From Dactylonectria macrodidyma (taxonomy: Eukaryota; Ascomycota; Sordariomycetes; Hypocreales; Nectriaceae), in NCBI GenBank assembly GCA_020744425.1, contig JAGMUV010000009.1, positions 1,426,001 through 1,490,000 of the forward strand: a stretch of 64,000 bases of DNA, in the 5' to 3' direction. Positions within the stretch are counted from its first letter, which is position 1. Every line of letters starts with the position of its first letter. Under the pieces are notes generated by a model, which was not told the origin of the DNA, ran no database searches, and saw nothing but the letters and a program-made list of their open reading frames with translations. The position numbers and the translations under genes are program-made. Of this stretch, positions 10,809-23,134 are shown piece after piece.

Positions 10809-11867
10809 CTAGAGATTAGACCTGGGGGGATCCCATGACTCCTCAGGAGCGTCCAAGCCCACGTCGGCATTCTCCATCTTCATGCCGAGCTGCCAGCGTC
10901 CGAGGCCCGGCCAGAAGTTCTCATAATCGCCTGTAAGACGGCCGTTGTCGTCGCAATGCTGGGCAATATCGAACCAACCGACCATGGTGCGGCGACTGTA
11001 TTGTTGAGGTACGATCTTAAACCAGCAGTCGGTGCCGGGAAGCTCTCCTTGGCTACCCGTTCCTTGAGGCAGGGGTGGGAGAACGAGGGTGCTGGTAATG
11101 CCGAGGTAATCTAGCCAGGAGGTGCGCAAAGGGAAGCTGGGGGCAAAGCGCCAGGGTTTGAAGGTGGCCTGGAAAAAAGGAACAGAGCTGGCGTTGGCCT
11201 CGGCAGTATCCTGAGGATTCATGTCGTGGGGGAAGACCTTTACGGTGCTTGAGCCGTCAGGGTTGTTGGTCCAGTCGAAACGAGCGAGATGCTTCGGAAC
11301 GCCCCAGTCTTGGAGGATGGTTAGTGAGAGAGCGGGAAGGGAAACGATAAGGGAGGCGAAAGGCAACGTACTCTTTCGACCGTTGTAGCAGGTGTGTTTC
11401 TGCGATACATAAATCCTTGAGATCCTAGGGTTCCGGCCTTTGCGCTTCCTGCCCTGGGCATCGTCGCGGGTGTAATCGAAACTGCCTGGGACAACAACGA
11501 GCTCGTCATATGGGCCGACGGGCGAGTCCTTGTAGCGCAGAAGCTGGACCATGCTGAGTCCGCCGACGGGCGTGCCGGCCGAGGGCGCAGCGTAGTCGGA
11601 GGCGGCCTCGAGAGGTGAGTAGGCCATCGTGGGCAGGCCGGCTTTGGCTTGCTTGTCCGACATCCACCACGAGAAGAAATAGACGTCAGCCTTCATGCTC
11701 CAGGGAGCAGGGGCGTCGGGGATGGCCTCTGTGGCATTGGTGGAAGAGGAGGCGTTGGAGGAGGCAGAAGAGGAAGAAGAGGAGGAGTTGGAATCGACAT
11801 TCTTCAGCGCCGAAGTGGTGACGTCCGCAATATCCGGAGCGTCCGCTGGTGTGTTATTGGAAGCCAT
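10809..11867 (-). CDS. Acetoacetate-decarboxylase-fold protein
   Basis: Coding segments are 11372..11867 and 10809..11308, giving 331 aa. The 63-nt intron (gtacgt...ctccaag, branch-like ctaac) is a multiple of three and open in frame, so unspliced reading would look intact; splicing yields the better junction GRKNWGVPKHLARF. Seen: a low-complexity N-terminus with a serine run (about residues 25-45), then VGPYDELVVVPGSFDY, RISRIYVSQKHTCYNGRKNWG and KHLARFDW, which recall fungal ADC-like proteins. The ATG at 11867 starts MASNNTPAD. An in-frame ATG at 11966 would add a leader of low quality. I do not see a clear Lys-Lys pair like that of true acetoacetate decarboxylase, so the enzyme activity is unassigned. 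It lies next to the tyrosinase gene, same strand. Confidence 0.7.
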   Translation of the reverse strand: MASNNTPADAPDIADVTTSALKNVDSNSSSSSSSASSNASSSTNATEAIPDAPAPWSMKADVYFFSWWMSDKQAKAGLPTMAYSPLEAASDYAAPSAGTPVGGLSMVQLLRYKDSPVGPYDELVVVPGSFDYTRDDAQGRKRKGRNPRISRIYVSQKHTCYNGRKSTLPFASLIVSLPALSLTILQDWGVPKHLARFDWTNNPDGSSTVKVFPHDMNPQDTAEANASSVPFFQATFKPWRFAPSFPLRTSWLDYLGITSTLVLPPLPQGTGSQGELPGTDCWFKIVPQQYSRRTMVGWFDIAQHCDDNGRLTGDYENFWPGLGRWQLGMKMENADVGLDAPEESWDPPRSNL

Positions 11868-13743
11868 GATGAAGAGCGAAGGAAGGAGGGAGGGTGCGAC
11901 GCGACGAAAGCAATGCGACAAAAGTAATGTGATGATGCTGTTTGATGGCGGTCTGGCAAGATCCAAAAGGAGGAGCTAGCGACTCGAATTTGAGATCGCG
12001 ATGGAAGAGGAAGCACGAGCGATGGAGGATGCAAGATCCGGGGAACAGCAGTTGATGGGGTGATGGTATTCATGTCCTCCTTCCTCCCCTCCCCTCCCCT
12101 CCCCTCCCCTCCCCTCCTTCTTCCTCTAAGTACATTCCTAGTTAGATAGGTAGGCAAGGTAAGTAGGTAGGAAGCGGCTACCTTACTCTACTCGCCTACC
12201 AGCCTTACTCAGATGCTACCTTAGTCGGTAGGTAGGTACTCAACAATGATAAATAGACTAGGAAGGTACCTACGGTTGTTTCAAATTATGGAGTACGTAG
12301 CAAGCCACGTTACCTAACGTCAAGCAGGCATAGATTAATGGTGATCGCCCTCTCCCCTTCCCAGCTACTCCGTAGTATTAACATGTGGACTGCCCAACTT
12401 ATTTAAATCGAGTCCAAGCGGGGACTGGACGCTAACGCAGTCCAGGTAGGTAGGTAAAGTGCCGGGGAGCTACTAGCTTGGCTCGCTCCTCCTCAGGAAC
12501 AACACCAGTGGGTACATAGTATTTCCCTTGTATCATCGCCAAGCTTCCCTCTTCTTGCGGATGAGATGAGCAAATTGACACGGAACCAGAAGAACAGCAG
12601 ACCAGAGTGACCTTGAGTTTTCCCGCGCTTTCTATACCTCGGACCTTCCCTTCTGCCATCGGATGCGACATCTGAAAGAAGGTGTCTAAGCCGGGGGAAG
12701 TGGCCTTCTTCGTCACCCCCACTCACTCGCTACCCAGCTGCCAGGTACCGTGCCTGGTGGAGCATCACAACCTCAACATCCCTGTTGTTAGTTGTACCTC
12801 ACCTTGAGGATGATGCGATGAGTTGAACTGCGACGTATAAATGTATTCCGCTGTTAATAACTCACCTATTATGCATAGATCAGTAGTGAAGGTAGGTATA
12901 CTCTGCATTCAGGGCACCCTCGTTGATTGAATTGGCATGTGCTAGTCTACATACCTAGTAAGTCAGTTGTTTCTTCCCCTCAAAGGGACCCCCGCCTCTC
13001 CAGTCCGGTTGGTCCATTACCCCCAATAAGCCGCGGGACGGTAGCGGCGAATTGCCTTCCATTTTGAGCTTGTGTTGCTACTAAAACGCACCTACCACAA
13101 GGCCCTATTCTGGTATCCAGCCAGACCTGCTTTGGCTACCCAAGGTTATTTATTACCTACGCAACTAGCATGTTTAAACAAGTCATTCGTCTACATTGTT
13201 GTGTCGAAACACAGCTGTTTCCCATCCTGAAGGGCTGAGAGGCTACGTATTCCTTATCGTTCGTATCGCCGTATATACACTGGATGCCCTCCACATTGTG
13301 GCTGACAGCTTGCAGTGCCGCATTCTCCGCTCTTGGCATGCTCATGGTCCCCCGGCTCCGTGTTTTCAACCTTGCGACTTTGTGTTTCTGTAAATTTGGC
13401 CTTTTCTGGCTTTTGGCTGCTCTTTGTTGGTTTCCCAGCACGAAACGGCAACTTCACACGCTCATATTTCTCCATGGCTTTACGTTTGCTTATTGGCCTG
13501 CCTAGTTAATCGGGGAATTACCCATCTCGCTTTTGCTACGTCCTGCCATTTCAAGCCAACCCCTTCACTTACTAACTGTCAGACTTAAAGGCTAGACAAT
13601 CGACACATAAACATTGCCAGACTTCTGCGCCATCCACCGTCCATACTACACATTAAGCGGCTCATCATTCCTAAAAAATTGACCTATTACTTGGACGTGC
13701 TTTCTCACATCTCATCTATAATACACAGTCCTCTCCCTAAACA
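11868..13743. other. Intergenic: promoter of ADC-like gene and 3' flank of tyrosinase gene
   Basis: No gene seen. It contains a CCCCT pentanucleotide repeat (about 12086-12117), several TAGG/GTAGG units (12144-12239, 12445-12457) and two copies of a TACTCCGTA-like motif (about 12290 reversed, 12365 forward). Confidence 0.5.
12086..12117. repeat. CCCCT pentanucleotide microsatellite
   Basis: About six tandem units, some 220-250 bp upstream of the ADC-like start, on the template side of that promoter. Confidence 0.85.
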
Positions 13744-15828
13744 TCAACTCCACATTTCTATTCTCCTCACCGTTGTACCCCACTCTGGAAGTTCAACCTC
13801 GCTCTCCGATGCCTTCACCTCAGAGCTGCTGATTCCCACGTACAGCCCGGCAACATTCTTTGGCTCAACCTCGTCGCCGTCGCTCCCAAGTACTCGGAAC
13901 TGGAGTGCCTCCCTCAAAAATGGCTCCACCGCTACTACTCCGAGGTGAGGAATCTCTCCCGCCGCCACCATCTTGATCAGTGCTGACGTCAACGGCGTCG
14001 TTCCTGAAATCTTCAACTCCGAGCCCGTTGCTCGATTCATGGCAAATATCCCCACTGTGCCCACCAGATTTTGAGCCCAGTTCCACCCCCTTGTCTCCTC
14101 TGGAGCCTCTCCCAGGAAGAAGTAGATGCCAAAGTTGCCATCCAGAGCCTCTGCATTGACAATCACATTGGCGATCCATTCAGTGTATTGTCCGTTCTTG
14201 ATCACCGATGAAGCTGGCGGATTCTCTGCTTCGATTCTGATATTGGGCCTCCACCCAGGAACATGCAAGCCGACCAGACTCGAATCCTTCACCCTGCGTG
14301 GGTAGCGCCTTGGTTGCTGAGTTTTAGCCTGAAGCCCAGCCGCACTCGATCCTCCGTACCAGCTATTGATTTTCCTGATGAGCTGTTCTCGAAGATCTTG
14401 GTTTCCAGCAGCGGATGGACTGGTATCCGCGTATGAATAACCGAAAGCCTCCGTGGTTCTTGACATATCCGAGTCCCAGTAGGTGCCATCCTTAGAAGCA
14501 AAGAACGGGGTGAGAGCTGTCTTAGAATCCTGGATTTCCCCCTTTAGTGTCGTGAAGCTCGTCTCTCCAGCTGGCGCAGGTGACATCCACGAAGATGGAT
14601 TGAGAACTTGCCACATGGCCACAAGTCTGTCTGTCATAGTGTGATGGATAAAGAAAAGAGGATCAAATGCTGAGAGTGGAACATATGTCATATGTCCTTT
14701 GAGTCCTCCGTAAATATGAATGATGTCGTGTATTGACTCGATGGAATCCCAGGTTGATAGATTTTGCGAGGCAGCCCAGGCCTTGTTACCAAATGTGTTG
14801 AAGTCTTTGTAACTAGAAAATAGAATAAATAGGCGCTGCTGAATTTCAGGTAGCTTTGAGAGTAGTGCCGCGCTGACCTGGTCATTGTGGGAAGGAGGTG
14901 ATGTCAAGCTCACCGACGTGTCGGGTGCCCTTTTGGTCTCGTCCCAGCTGTTCAACTGATAGTGGCTTAGCGAGGTGGGGGAATGACGAGAGTTACATAC
15001 ATTTACTTACCGGTGCCCAGATGAAGGCGTCTTCGTTCTTGGGGTGGAATGGATAAGCATATAAAGGATTTCGGATGATCTGGATCCCTCTGGGTCCTCT
15101 CTGAGAAATGATGGGATTCCAAAAGACCCTTGGAAAGTGGTCATCGTCATCAGGTGCACCCATTGCCCAGTCCCAATAGGGAATGCGGAAATCACTCGCA
15201 GCCTGTTGGTATGCTTGCCGCTCCGTCCCATTAGGAAACATGTCAGCAATAACGTTGACTGTTCGATACATTTCTTGCTACATAAATGTTAGCGGTCTGA
15301 ATTGGCCCAAATGGTTGATAGCTACCCACCTCGAACAGAGCCAGGTATGGCCGATGCCATGTTGGGAACAGGACCGAACTGTGCGGACAGTACCCGGACT
15401 GATTTGCACCTGCGGCTGCCTCGACACCATTCCACGAATCATAGGGCACACCATGTATGCCTAGACACGGCAGCCCACAGTGATACACATTAACGCCGTG
15501 ATCCCATCGACTTTGGGTGTGTAATGGAAAGCGGAAACCTACCGGCAATTTGATACCACGACGTGGGATCATCCTGACTGACGTACTGAAACATACTCAG
15601 CGCCAATATGAACAAGTCCCACCTATACGGATCTGCCTTCATCTGTCGAATCTCGGGCCTCACGGGCAACGTGCCATTGCTAGACAAGGGAAGTCGTCCG
15701 ATGACAATGCGGGAGGAGTCGTCTTCTCGTCTCGTCAAGGATTCGATATCGACGCCGTAGTCGTAAGCCTGTCCGGAAACCAGGATAAGCATTCCGAGGA
15801 GGCTACCGAGGAGGAGGAGAGTTTGCAT
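13744..15828 (-). CDS. Secreted tyrosinase (type-3 copper monooxygenase)
   Basis: Family role: o-hydroxylation of monophenols and oxidation of diphenols to quinones. Coding segments are 15543..15828, 15330..15460, 15011..15277 and 13744..14955, giving 631 aa. Seen: a signal peptide (MQTLLLLGSLLGMLILVSGQA). CuA ligands are His98 (GIHG), His122 and His131 (FPTWHRPYL). Cys120-x-His122 matches the Cys-His thioether of fungal tyrosinases. The CuB region has His304-x3-His308 and the FIHH pair at 332-333. A YxY motif (GYSYAD) marks the end of the core, followed by a C-terminal extension typical of latent enzymes that need proteolytic activation. Introns are 52-82 nt with GT...AG ends. The substrate is unknown; a pigment or phenol-detoxification role is inference. 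Confidence 0.93.
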
Positions 15829-17391
15829 GGTTGGGTCGTGCCGTTAATGTCGTCCGAGAAGATGGACTCGAGAGGACAGTGAGTTGATGTAGAGGAATCA
15901 CGAACCGAGAGCTGTAGATCCGAGAGTGACAAAGAAACAGATGAAGGTCAAAATGACGAGCATGTCCAGGCAACATTGATCGTGTGCCACCAATCGATAG
16001 ACTGTTGTCCCCAAAAAGATCAGGGCAGGCTTTGCCAACTCGAGTAATCTCTCAACCTTGTGCTATCTGACAGAAAGTCAGTGCCAGAACTGACCCTGCT
16101 CGACGGGTGGCTGGTCGTGAATCATGGATGAAAGACAGAAAAAGTAGGTTGCGAGCCTGCCTGAACAGGCCAATGCGGGTGGCGACTTGCCTTATGCGAG
16201 AAGAGGCAGGCGCGGACGTTGCTGAAGACGGGACCTGAATCTTTTAGGTGTGATACAGATTGCGCGTTTCTGCACCAATTTGGAAGAGCGAATAGGTATG
16301 TGAATGTGAGTTGTGAGAGAAAAAAGACGAGAGCTGAATGGGAGAAAAGCGAGGAATGAGGAGGAGGGAAGGTCGATAAGAAGAAACAGAATGTGCTGAC
16401 AGGCGTCAACAAATACCAACAACAAGCAACGGATTTTTTGCCAGCCGTCAACCAGAAGCGGACCAGGTGACCGGCATGGGTCCGTCGCGTACTCTTCAAG
16501 AGTCCGAGACGGGCACCATTTCGTTACACTTGTCGCTGGTCCAACTTGCTATCGGGCCCTCGCTCGAGCGCCATTCGTTCGGCTACCTGCAGACTCGCAA
16601 CATTGCTCAGGCTCGTATTACTGTATGGGCTCTCACAGGATTTTTCCTTTTCATGTTCTCCACGAGGGGGCCCTTTGGACGACACCTTTTGGCCCGCCTG
16701 GATGAAAGTTCCAGACCGTGCTTCAATCTCTAATTCGCAGCCCAGGTTTTCCCAATGCATGCAGAAGCTGCGCCGAGGACCATGTACAGTTGTCAAGATA
16801 GATGCCTTACATATTCAATGCCATCGTAGATAGAGGAGAGGAGCGGTGAAACTCGAAAAGGGGTACTGGAGAGCTTTTTCGTGGTCTTCTGATAACCCTC
16901 GCACAAGCGGCATATTGTGACCCGGTGCGTTGGCTGCTTGTTGGACCGGCCGAACCGGGCAGAGTCTCGCAAATGTTTGTCCCGTCGCCGCCGTGCTGTG
17001 TCATCCGCGTGGGCCGTGAGTTCCTGTCAGACTGAACCAAGAATTAGATATCAATTGCGATGCCTATGCCCCCGGAGATAGACTACGACTACGGCATGAT
17101 GAGTCGATATCAGGAAGGCAAACAAGGATCGAGCTAGACTCGAACAGACGGGTTTGATGGCTTCCAGAGAAAGAGCGGCAACTGTACTCATCTGAACATC
17201 ACTCTTGGTATTGATCTCGTCGTTAAATATACATCCCCTCTATCCGCTATCCCCAGCCTGACGAGGTGCTGAGCATAGCCCCCCTGACCCTCTACTTTTC
17301 TATCTTGAAAACAAGATGCAGACGTACATAGCTGTCCAGCCAAATGCAAACACTAATAAAAGACACAAAGCAACATCCATCTAACCTCCAT
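15829..17391. other. Intergenic: tyrosinase promoter and RPA135 3' flank
   Basis: No gene recognised. A 125-codon minus ORF (16122-16499) is Phe/Ser/Leu-rich without family features and is probably chance. Confidence 0.5.
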
Positions 17392-20300
17392 TTATTTTCC
17401 AACCTTAACGCCGTTCAATGCCATTGGCCTCATCGCGCCCTTCCGAGGCTCATCTCCACGGTCCACCCGGTACTTCAGCTTGACGCCCATGGCCGCCAGC
17501 TCGACATCCAGATATCGAAGCGCTCCAGGGACAACGACCATGGTGGTCTGGTCGCCGCCAACCCACGAGTTGCCCTGACCATCCTCCCAAATCTCGCCCT
17601 GGATCTCGGTGAGGTCGATGCCCTCTGTGTCGTCCAGTTTGATGGCGCAGTTTCGACAACGCACGATGCTCGGCGCCTTCTTCTTACCGGGCGCGAACTG
17701 CGACACAGTTGGCTGTACAGAGAGGAATGAGCCACACCGACGGCAGATCCAAGACTTGGCGTAATCGGAGCAGTTGAGAAGACGATCCTGCAGCAAGAAG
17801 GCAGTTCCGTGGGCCAGCAGCGCGTCACGCTCCATCTCTCCTACACGGATACCACCACCCCTCTTTCGCCCCTTGATAGGTTGTCCTGTCGTCGGCACCA
17901 CTGGACCTGTTGTTCGCACCTGATACTTGTCGTTGACCATGTGTCGCAGTCGCTGGTAGTAGACCACACCGATGTAGATATCGGCGGCCAGCTCCTCTCC
18001 CGTGATGCCCGAGTACATGGGCTCGTTACCGTGGTAGTTGTAGCCAGCCTTCATCAGCTGGTGGCCAAAATAGTCGGCAGCCGTGTTATCCTCGTCAAAC
18101 CTGAAGGGTGTCGAGTCCTGGGCTAGGCCGTGCAAGGCACCGGCCTTGCCGGCCAGAGACTCCACAAACATGCCTATCGTCATACGAGAAGGGAACGCGT
18201 GAGGATTAATGATAATATCCGGCTGCATTCCCGATTCGGAGAAGGGAAGATCCGCCGTGGGCCACCTCTGCGAGGCGACACCCTTCTGTCCGTGACGAGA
18301 CGAGAATTTGTCACCGATGATGGGCGATCGGGGAACACGGAACTTGATGGAGATGGTTTGCAGTGGCTCATTGCCAGTCTCGGCTCCAATCAACCGCACC
18401 TCCTCCACAAAGCCAATCTCAGAGTCCTTGTACTTCTCGTAGTGAGTCAGGCCGTCCAAGTTGACCATCTTGCCGTTGTAGTCAGGCGTAACAGTATGCC
18501 AGGCACAAACGACGTCCCCCTCTTGGACCATGCGGCCAACATGCGGCAGGCCGTCGTCGTCAAGCATCCCCTGGTAGTTCGCGCTAACGTAGCTGTGCGG
18601 GGCGAAACCGAAGGCTTTGGTGACGCTTTTGCTGGCTTTGGTTCTCGAATCGTCTTTGAGCGAGATCTTCTTTGTCTTATAGATGGTACCGTGACCGAAG
18701 CCACGTTCATGAGCGCTCTTGTTGAGAATCATGGCATCGTCCATGTCGTAGCCGGTGTAAGAAATGACAGCGACGACAGCGTTCATACCGTTGGGGAAGT
18801 TGTCGAATCCATAGGTGTTGTGTAGAGGAGCTCGGACGACCGGGGTTTGACCAGTTTGAATTCGATAACTCTTGTTATCGGTACGGTGGCGGATGGCGGT
18901 GCCTGGTGTGCCCATGGTTTGCTTACCCATCTGACACTGATACATGTTTCGGGGGGACTGGTTGAAATCGGAGAATGGGGTCATGTTCGCGAGGATAGAC
19001 AGCATGTTGGTCGGATCAAACTCAACATGGGTGGACCTGCCAGACTCAATCTCCTGAGGCACGACTGCGATGGTCATGTACGGCTGCTCGTACGGGCCCA
19101 CAAAGTCCTCCTTTTGCAGAGGGAGGTACTTGACAGGTCGTACCAACCTCGAAGGTGTAGAAGTCATGTAGATGCCAGGGTAGGAGCCACCATTAGACGG
19201 AGGTACGTATCCAATTTCCAAATGTAAAGGAACACCATGGGTGCCCTCAACCTTCCAATACCGGAAGCAATCTGCGATTCTCAAAGACTCCTTCGGGGTA
19301 GACCAGCCAAGGATTTTGCCATCAAGCATCACAACGACACTCTCGTCTGTTGAAGCCGACGATGTTTCAACCACACCAAGCTCAGCGGCTAGGGTAGGTA
19401 GATGTGAGACGTCGACTGAGTCGGTCATGATTTTACACTTGTGGGCCATATGGTTCAGGAGACCACAAGGAGAGCCATCAGGGGTATGGACGGGGCACAT
19501 GAAACCCCACGACTCGGGAAGAAGCTTTCGCACAGTAGTGGTCTTGAGTTGAGCGAAGAAGGCACCTCGATGTACCATGCGGAAATGACTGATAAATCGA
19601 AGGAAGTTGAGCTTCTCTGCAACAACTGTGAAACCAGCCGTCTGCTGCAGGTCCAATCCGGACGCGCTCTGCAGGTTGCCGGTGGAGAGGAAATATTCAA
19701 GAGCATTTCCGAGATTCTCGTTAGCCTTTCGGAAAATGGTGTTGGGGAAGTCCTTGCGGAAGTCCTCTGAGGTGAATGGGACAGTCGGGTATCTGCGGAG
19801 GAAATCTCGAAGAGAGGCACGAACGTTAACGCTGAGGAACTCATCTAGTCGCTCCTTGAGAATTTGACCATAAAGAAACCCGCCCAACAGAATCTCCTGG
19901 TTTTGAACGGCATCGGGGTTGTCAACGGCACATTCTCCAGCGACGAGGGCATATAGCTTTCGAATCATGAAGAGGAGCATCTTGAACTTTTCAGTATCCT
20001 GCTCCTCAGTTACATCGACGTTGCCTAGGTGGACCAGGACGATTTTTCGCAGGAACTCAGTTCCAACCTCGAGATTTGTCATCGTATCGGGGACTCCAAG
20101 TACAACTCGAAATTTCTCACCGAGGTATGCTCGGGTCTCCGACTTGCTGTACAGGTTGTAAGACTTGTAAGTCCGCAGAAGTAGTTCGACTCGGTCAGTC
20201 AAGAAAGTGTTTTCGGCTGACTTGGAGCTGGCGGGACCGATCAATCCTTCAAAAATTTCGCGATCGTTGGTCTCGACAAGCGCCTTCAGGATCATCATAA

Positions 20301-21145
20301 CCGGGATGAGATACTCGTTTTTGCGCCAAGAGAAACGGAAGGTCATGTTTCCGTCGTTGAGATAATGGAGAACGTTAGTTTGTGACGTCTCATCAGGTCG
20401 AACCGCTCGAACGATAATACCATAAGGGGTGTATCCAGGGCCACGGTTCTGGAAGCTGGGTCGGTTGATAGCCATTGGGAAGTTTCGCTTATTCATTTGC
20501 AAAAGTCGGATGATCTTCTCGATACCGTTCACGATGAAATAACCTCCAAGTTCCTCCGACTCTTCCTTTCGCTCCACCAAAAGCGCGGGCGAATTGTTTT
20601 CGAGGTGGCATCTGTTGGACTGCCGGTAGAGATCAGTAATAGGAACTCGGAACGACAAAGGAATGCGATCGCACCTTAATCATGATGGGCACCTGTCCCA
20701 GTTCTCGGACAAACTCGACGGGATCCCCGCCATTGATCTGGTATTCAAAAGTAGCGGAAAGGCGGCCCCTGTATGTCACATGGCGCTCTCTGCACTCGGC
20801 TGGGAAAATCTGGCGGTTGCGCGCCATCTTGTTTGAGGGCGGAACCTGGGCTTTCTGGAGGGCTACATCCTTGATACGGATACAAAGGCTATTCCTGCCC
20901 TCGGGGCTGGATCTATCATCGCCATCCAGGTAAGTCTTGGTGCCAATGTCAGCAAGCCCATGGGCCACTAAGCCCGGCTTGCCATCGCTGCGAAAGAGGC
21001 CATTGAAAGACTCAATGTGGGGATCGATAGCTAATTGGAGGGCGGGATAGGCGGTATGGTCCTTGGGAGGGTTTCGGAAGAGGTCCTCGCGACGAAGAGT
21101 GTGGTACTGGTGGTCCCACTCGGTGCTGGTGGCCGAGGGCGCCAT
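17392..21145 (-). CDS. RPA135: RNA polymerase I second-largest subunit, RPA135
   Basis: Core catalytic subunit of Pol I, which transcribes 35S rDNA in the nucleolus. Coding segments are 20675..21145 and 17392..20619, giving 1232 aa (yeast 1203). The 55-nt intron joins IMIK to SNRCHLEN. Pol I-type signatures are FRNPPKDHTAYPALQ near the N-terminus, HIESFNGL, EELGGYFIVNGIEKIIR, VRPDETSQTNVLHYL and the hybrid-binding region SWGFMCPVHTPDGSPCGLLNH. Also seen are GYDMDDAMILNKSAHERG, GDKFSSRHGQKG and a C-terminal zinc site (CRRCG ... CRNC, about residues 1115-1155). The ATG at 21145 sits in CACCATGGCG context; an in-frame upstream ATG (21244) would add 33 unconserved residues. Upstream it faces a 3.7 kb gap and the Arl8 gene. 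Confidence 0.96.
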
Positions 21146-23090
21146 GGTGGTAGAAGTCGGAGGACAGACAGCAATGGTCTTGGATCGTGGTGTTGTTGTA
21201 CTCGGAAGAGGACTGAGACAATTCTGCCCGAAAGCCGAAATCACTACGCAGGCGGTTGGCTGTCAGGATGATCGAGGAAGAGCGGTAGAGACTTGCCAAT
21301 GGGCCGCTCGCGATGCTGTAGAGAAATTGAGCCTGCCCCGGGAGCCCAGCGCAACGAAAAAAAAAGGCCGGCCGAGCTATCTGAAAAAAAAAATACTGAT
21401 AAGATCCAGGTCACATGAGCATTATCGATAGAGGCGAGCGGGGCTGAAAGCAACTAGAATGGAACGAATGAGGGGCAGCATTTCGCAAAACGAGCACGCA
21501 CCTACCGACGTCAGAGTGAACCCAAGTCCCCGCCGAAGAGCTGTCCATCGCGACCCTCCATCGCAACCTGGTGGCACCTCATCAAGAAGCAATGTCTGGC
21601 TGAGAACAGGCCTGCATTTGAAACATAATGGAACATATTTGATACGACAGTGCTAGTTGATAAGGGCGGAAGGGCATACGTCCCGTCGTTATCTGTGGGA
21701 CATAGTACCGCGTGAAGTACCTCTAAACGAGAGCGGTGTTTCAGGCTTAGAGAATACGGACCGAGGGGCGGTTAAAGGGGAGTTGGATTCGAGGAACTTG
21801 TAAACGATGCTCAGAGAAGAACCAAGCGTCTCCTAGTCCAAGGCCCAATACAGGTGCTTCGCCCGAATACTTGCTGCTTCGTACATGACAATGCATGCTG
21901 CACAGGCATGTAAGGTCCATCGCTTCCTTTCTCAGTATCTTCCCTCCCACGAGCGACAGTGTTGTTTCGCCTGCTCTCACTACGCGGCAGCCAATTAACT
22001 GAAGATGCTTCGCTCTTCGAGCCGGTGCCTGGAGCACGGCGATGCACCTCGTTGGCGGAGCTGGCGGGGATTTGGGGGCCAAAATCCCGTCAGATGCACC
22101 AGCGATATCCCGACTTCAAGGCATCCATTGCGTGGACATGCAGCCCAGCTCTTCTGGGGAGGGTGGACAATCACCTCTTTCCGGATTCCTGACTCTCATT
22201 TGCCCCCAGAGTCCCCTAGCACGTCCCGAAAGGATGGAGAATGCACCCTGAACTGCTGCGCAGTGAGGCCGAGGCCAGAGCTCTTGACCTAATAGAAGCT
22301 CTGTCTGACCCAGCCACCACCACTAACACCACCACCAGCTTTGGGACCACCAACCAGCTCGCTCGCCACCAGCCATGAAGGTTGCTTAGCACGAGGTACT
22401 GTCGGACGACCATGCTTGTTGCAGCCCAACATGCCTTTGCCGATGGCGCATAACTACTCCCTTTATGCCGCTGCCGTTGCGGTTGGTTTTCTCTGCTTGC
22501 GCCTTTGACCCGGTTCTTGTTCCCGAGGACGAATATCAACCCTTTGCGACAAGGGATTGCTTGGAATATCTCCCCAAAAGTCAGCGCTATTCAGTGGCGA
22601 CAGTGTTGTTGACGCTTTTTTTTTTTTTTGCTGATGAGGCCTGTGTTGTATCTCCTGTTTGACGCAGCAGTACCTCACTCCGCCTAGGCGGCCTTGCAGG
22701 CGGCCAGGTACATGTTTGGACAGACATACCCAAGGTACCCTCCGCTGAAAGAAGCTTCCTTGTTCGGTTGATGTTATTGCTGGAGCTGTTGCTGCCTTTA
22801 TACCTGGCCTGGCCTCAGTCATTCTGTTGCCTTGTCTTCTCCTTCGCCCTCATCCTATCTCATCTCACCCAAACCCGTCAGCTTCATTCTCCGATATCTT
22901 TCGGCTGCCCCGTCTTGGCTACTACGTTCCTCACGCCCTCCGCATCTCCCCGTTCAGCTTCCGGCATCATTGTTTGAACCCAGATTCAGACTTTCCGTCA
23001 GCTACATTGGTGTCCCGGTGAAGCAAAAGCGTTTATCCAGCCCGTCGTGTGTCATTTGGCCGAGTTATCCACAGCCTGCGGTAGGCGCCC

Positions 23091-23134
<44 letters not shown>

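Noticed and set aside
16122..16499. Minus ORF of 125 codons between tyrosinase and RPA135
   Set aside because: Phe/Ser/Leu-rich chance frame in a C/T-rich strand; no signal or domain.
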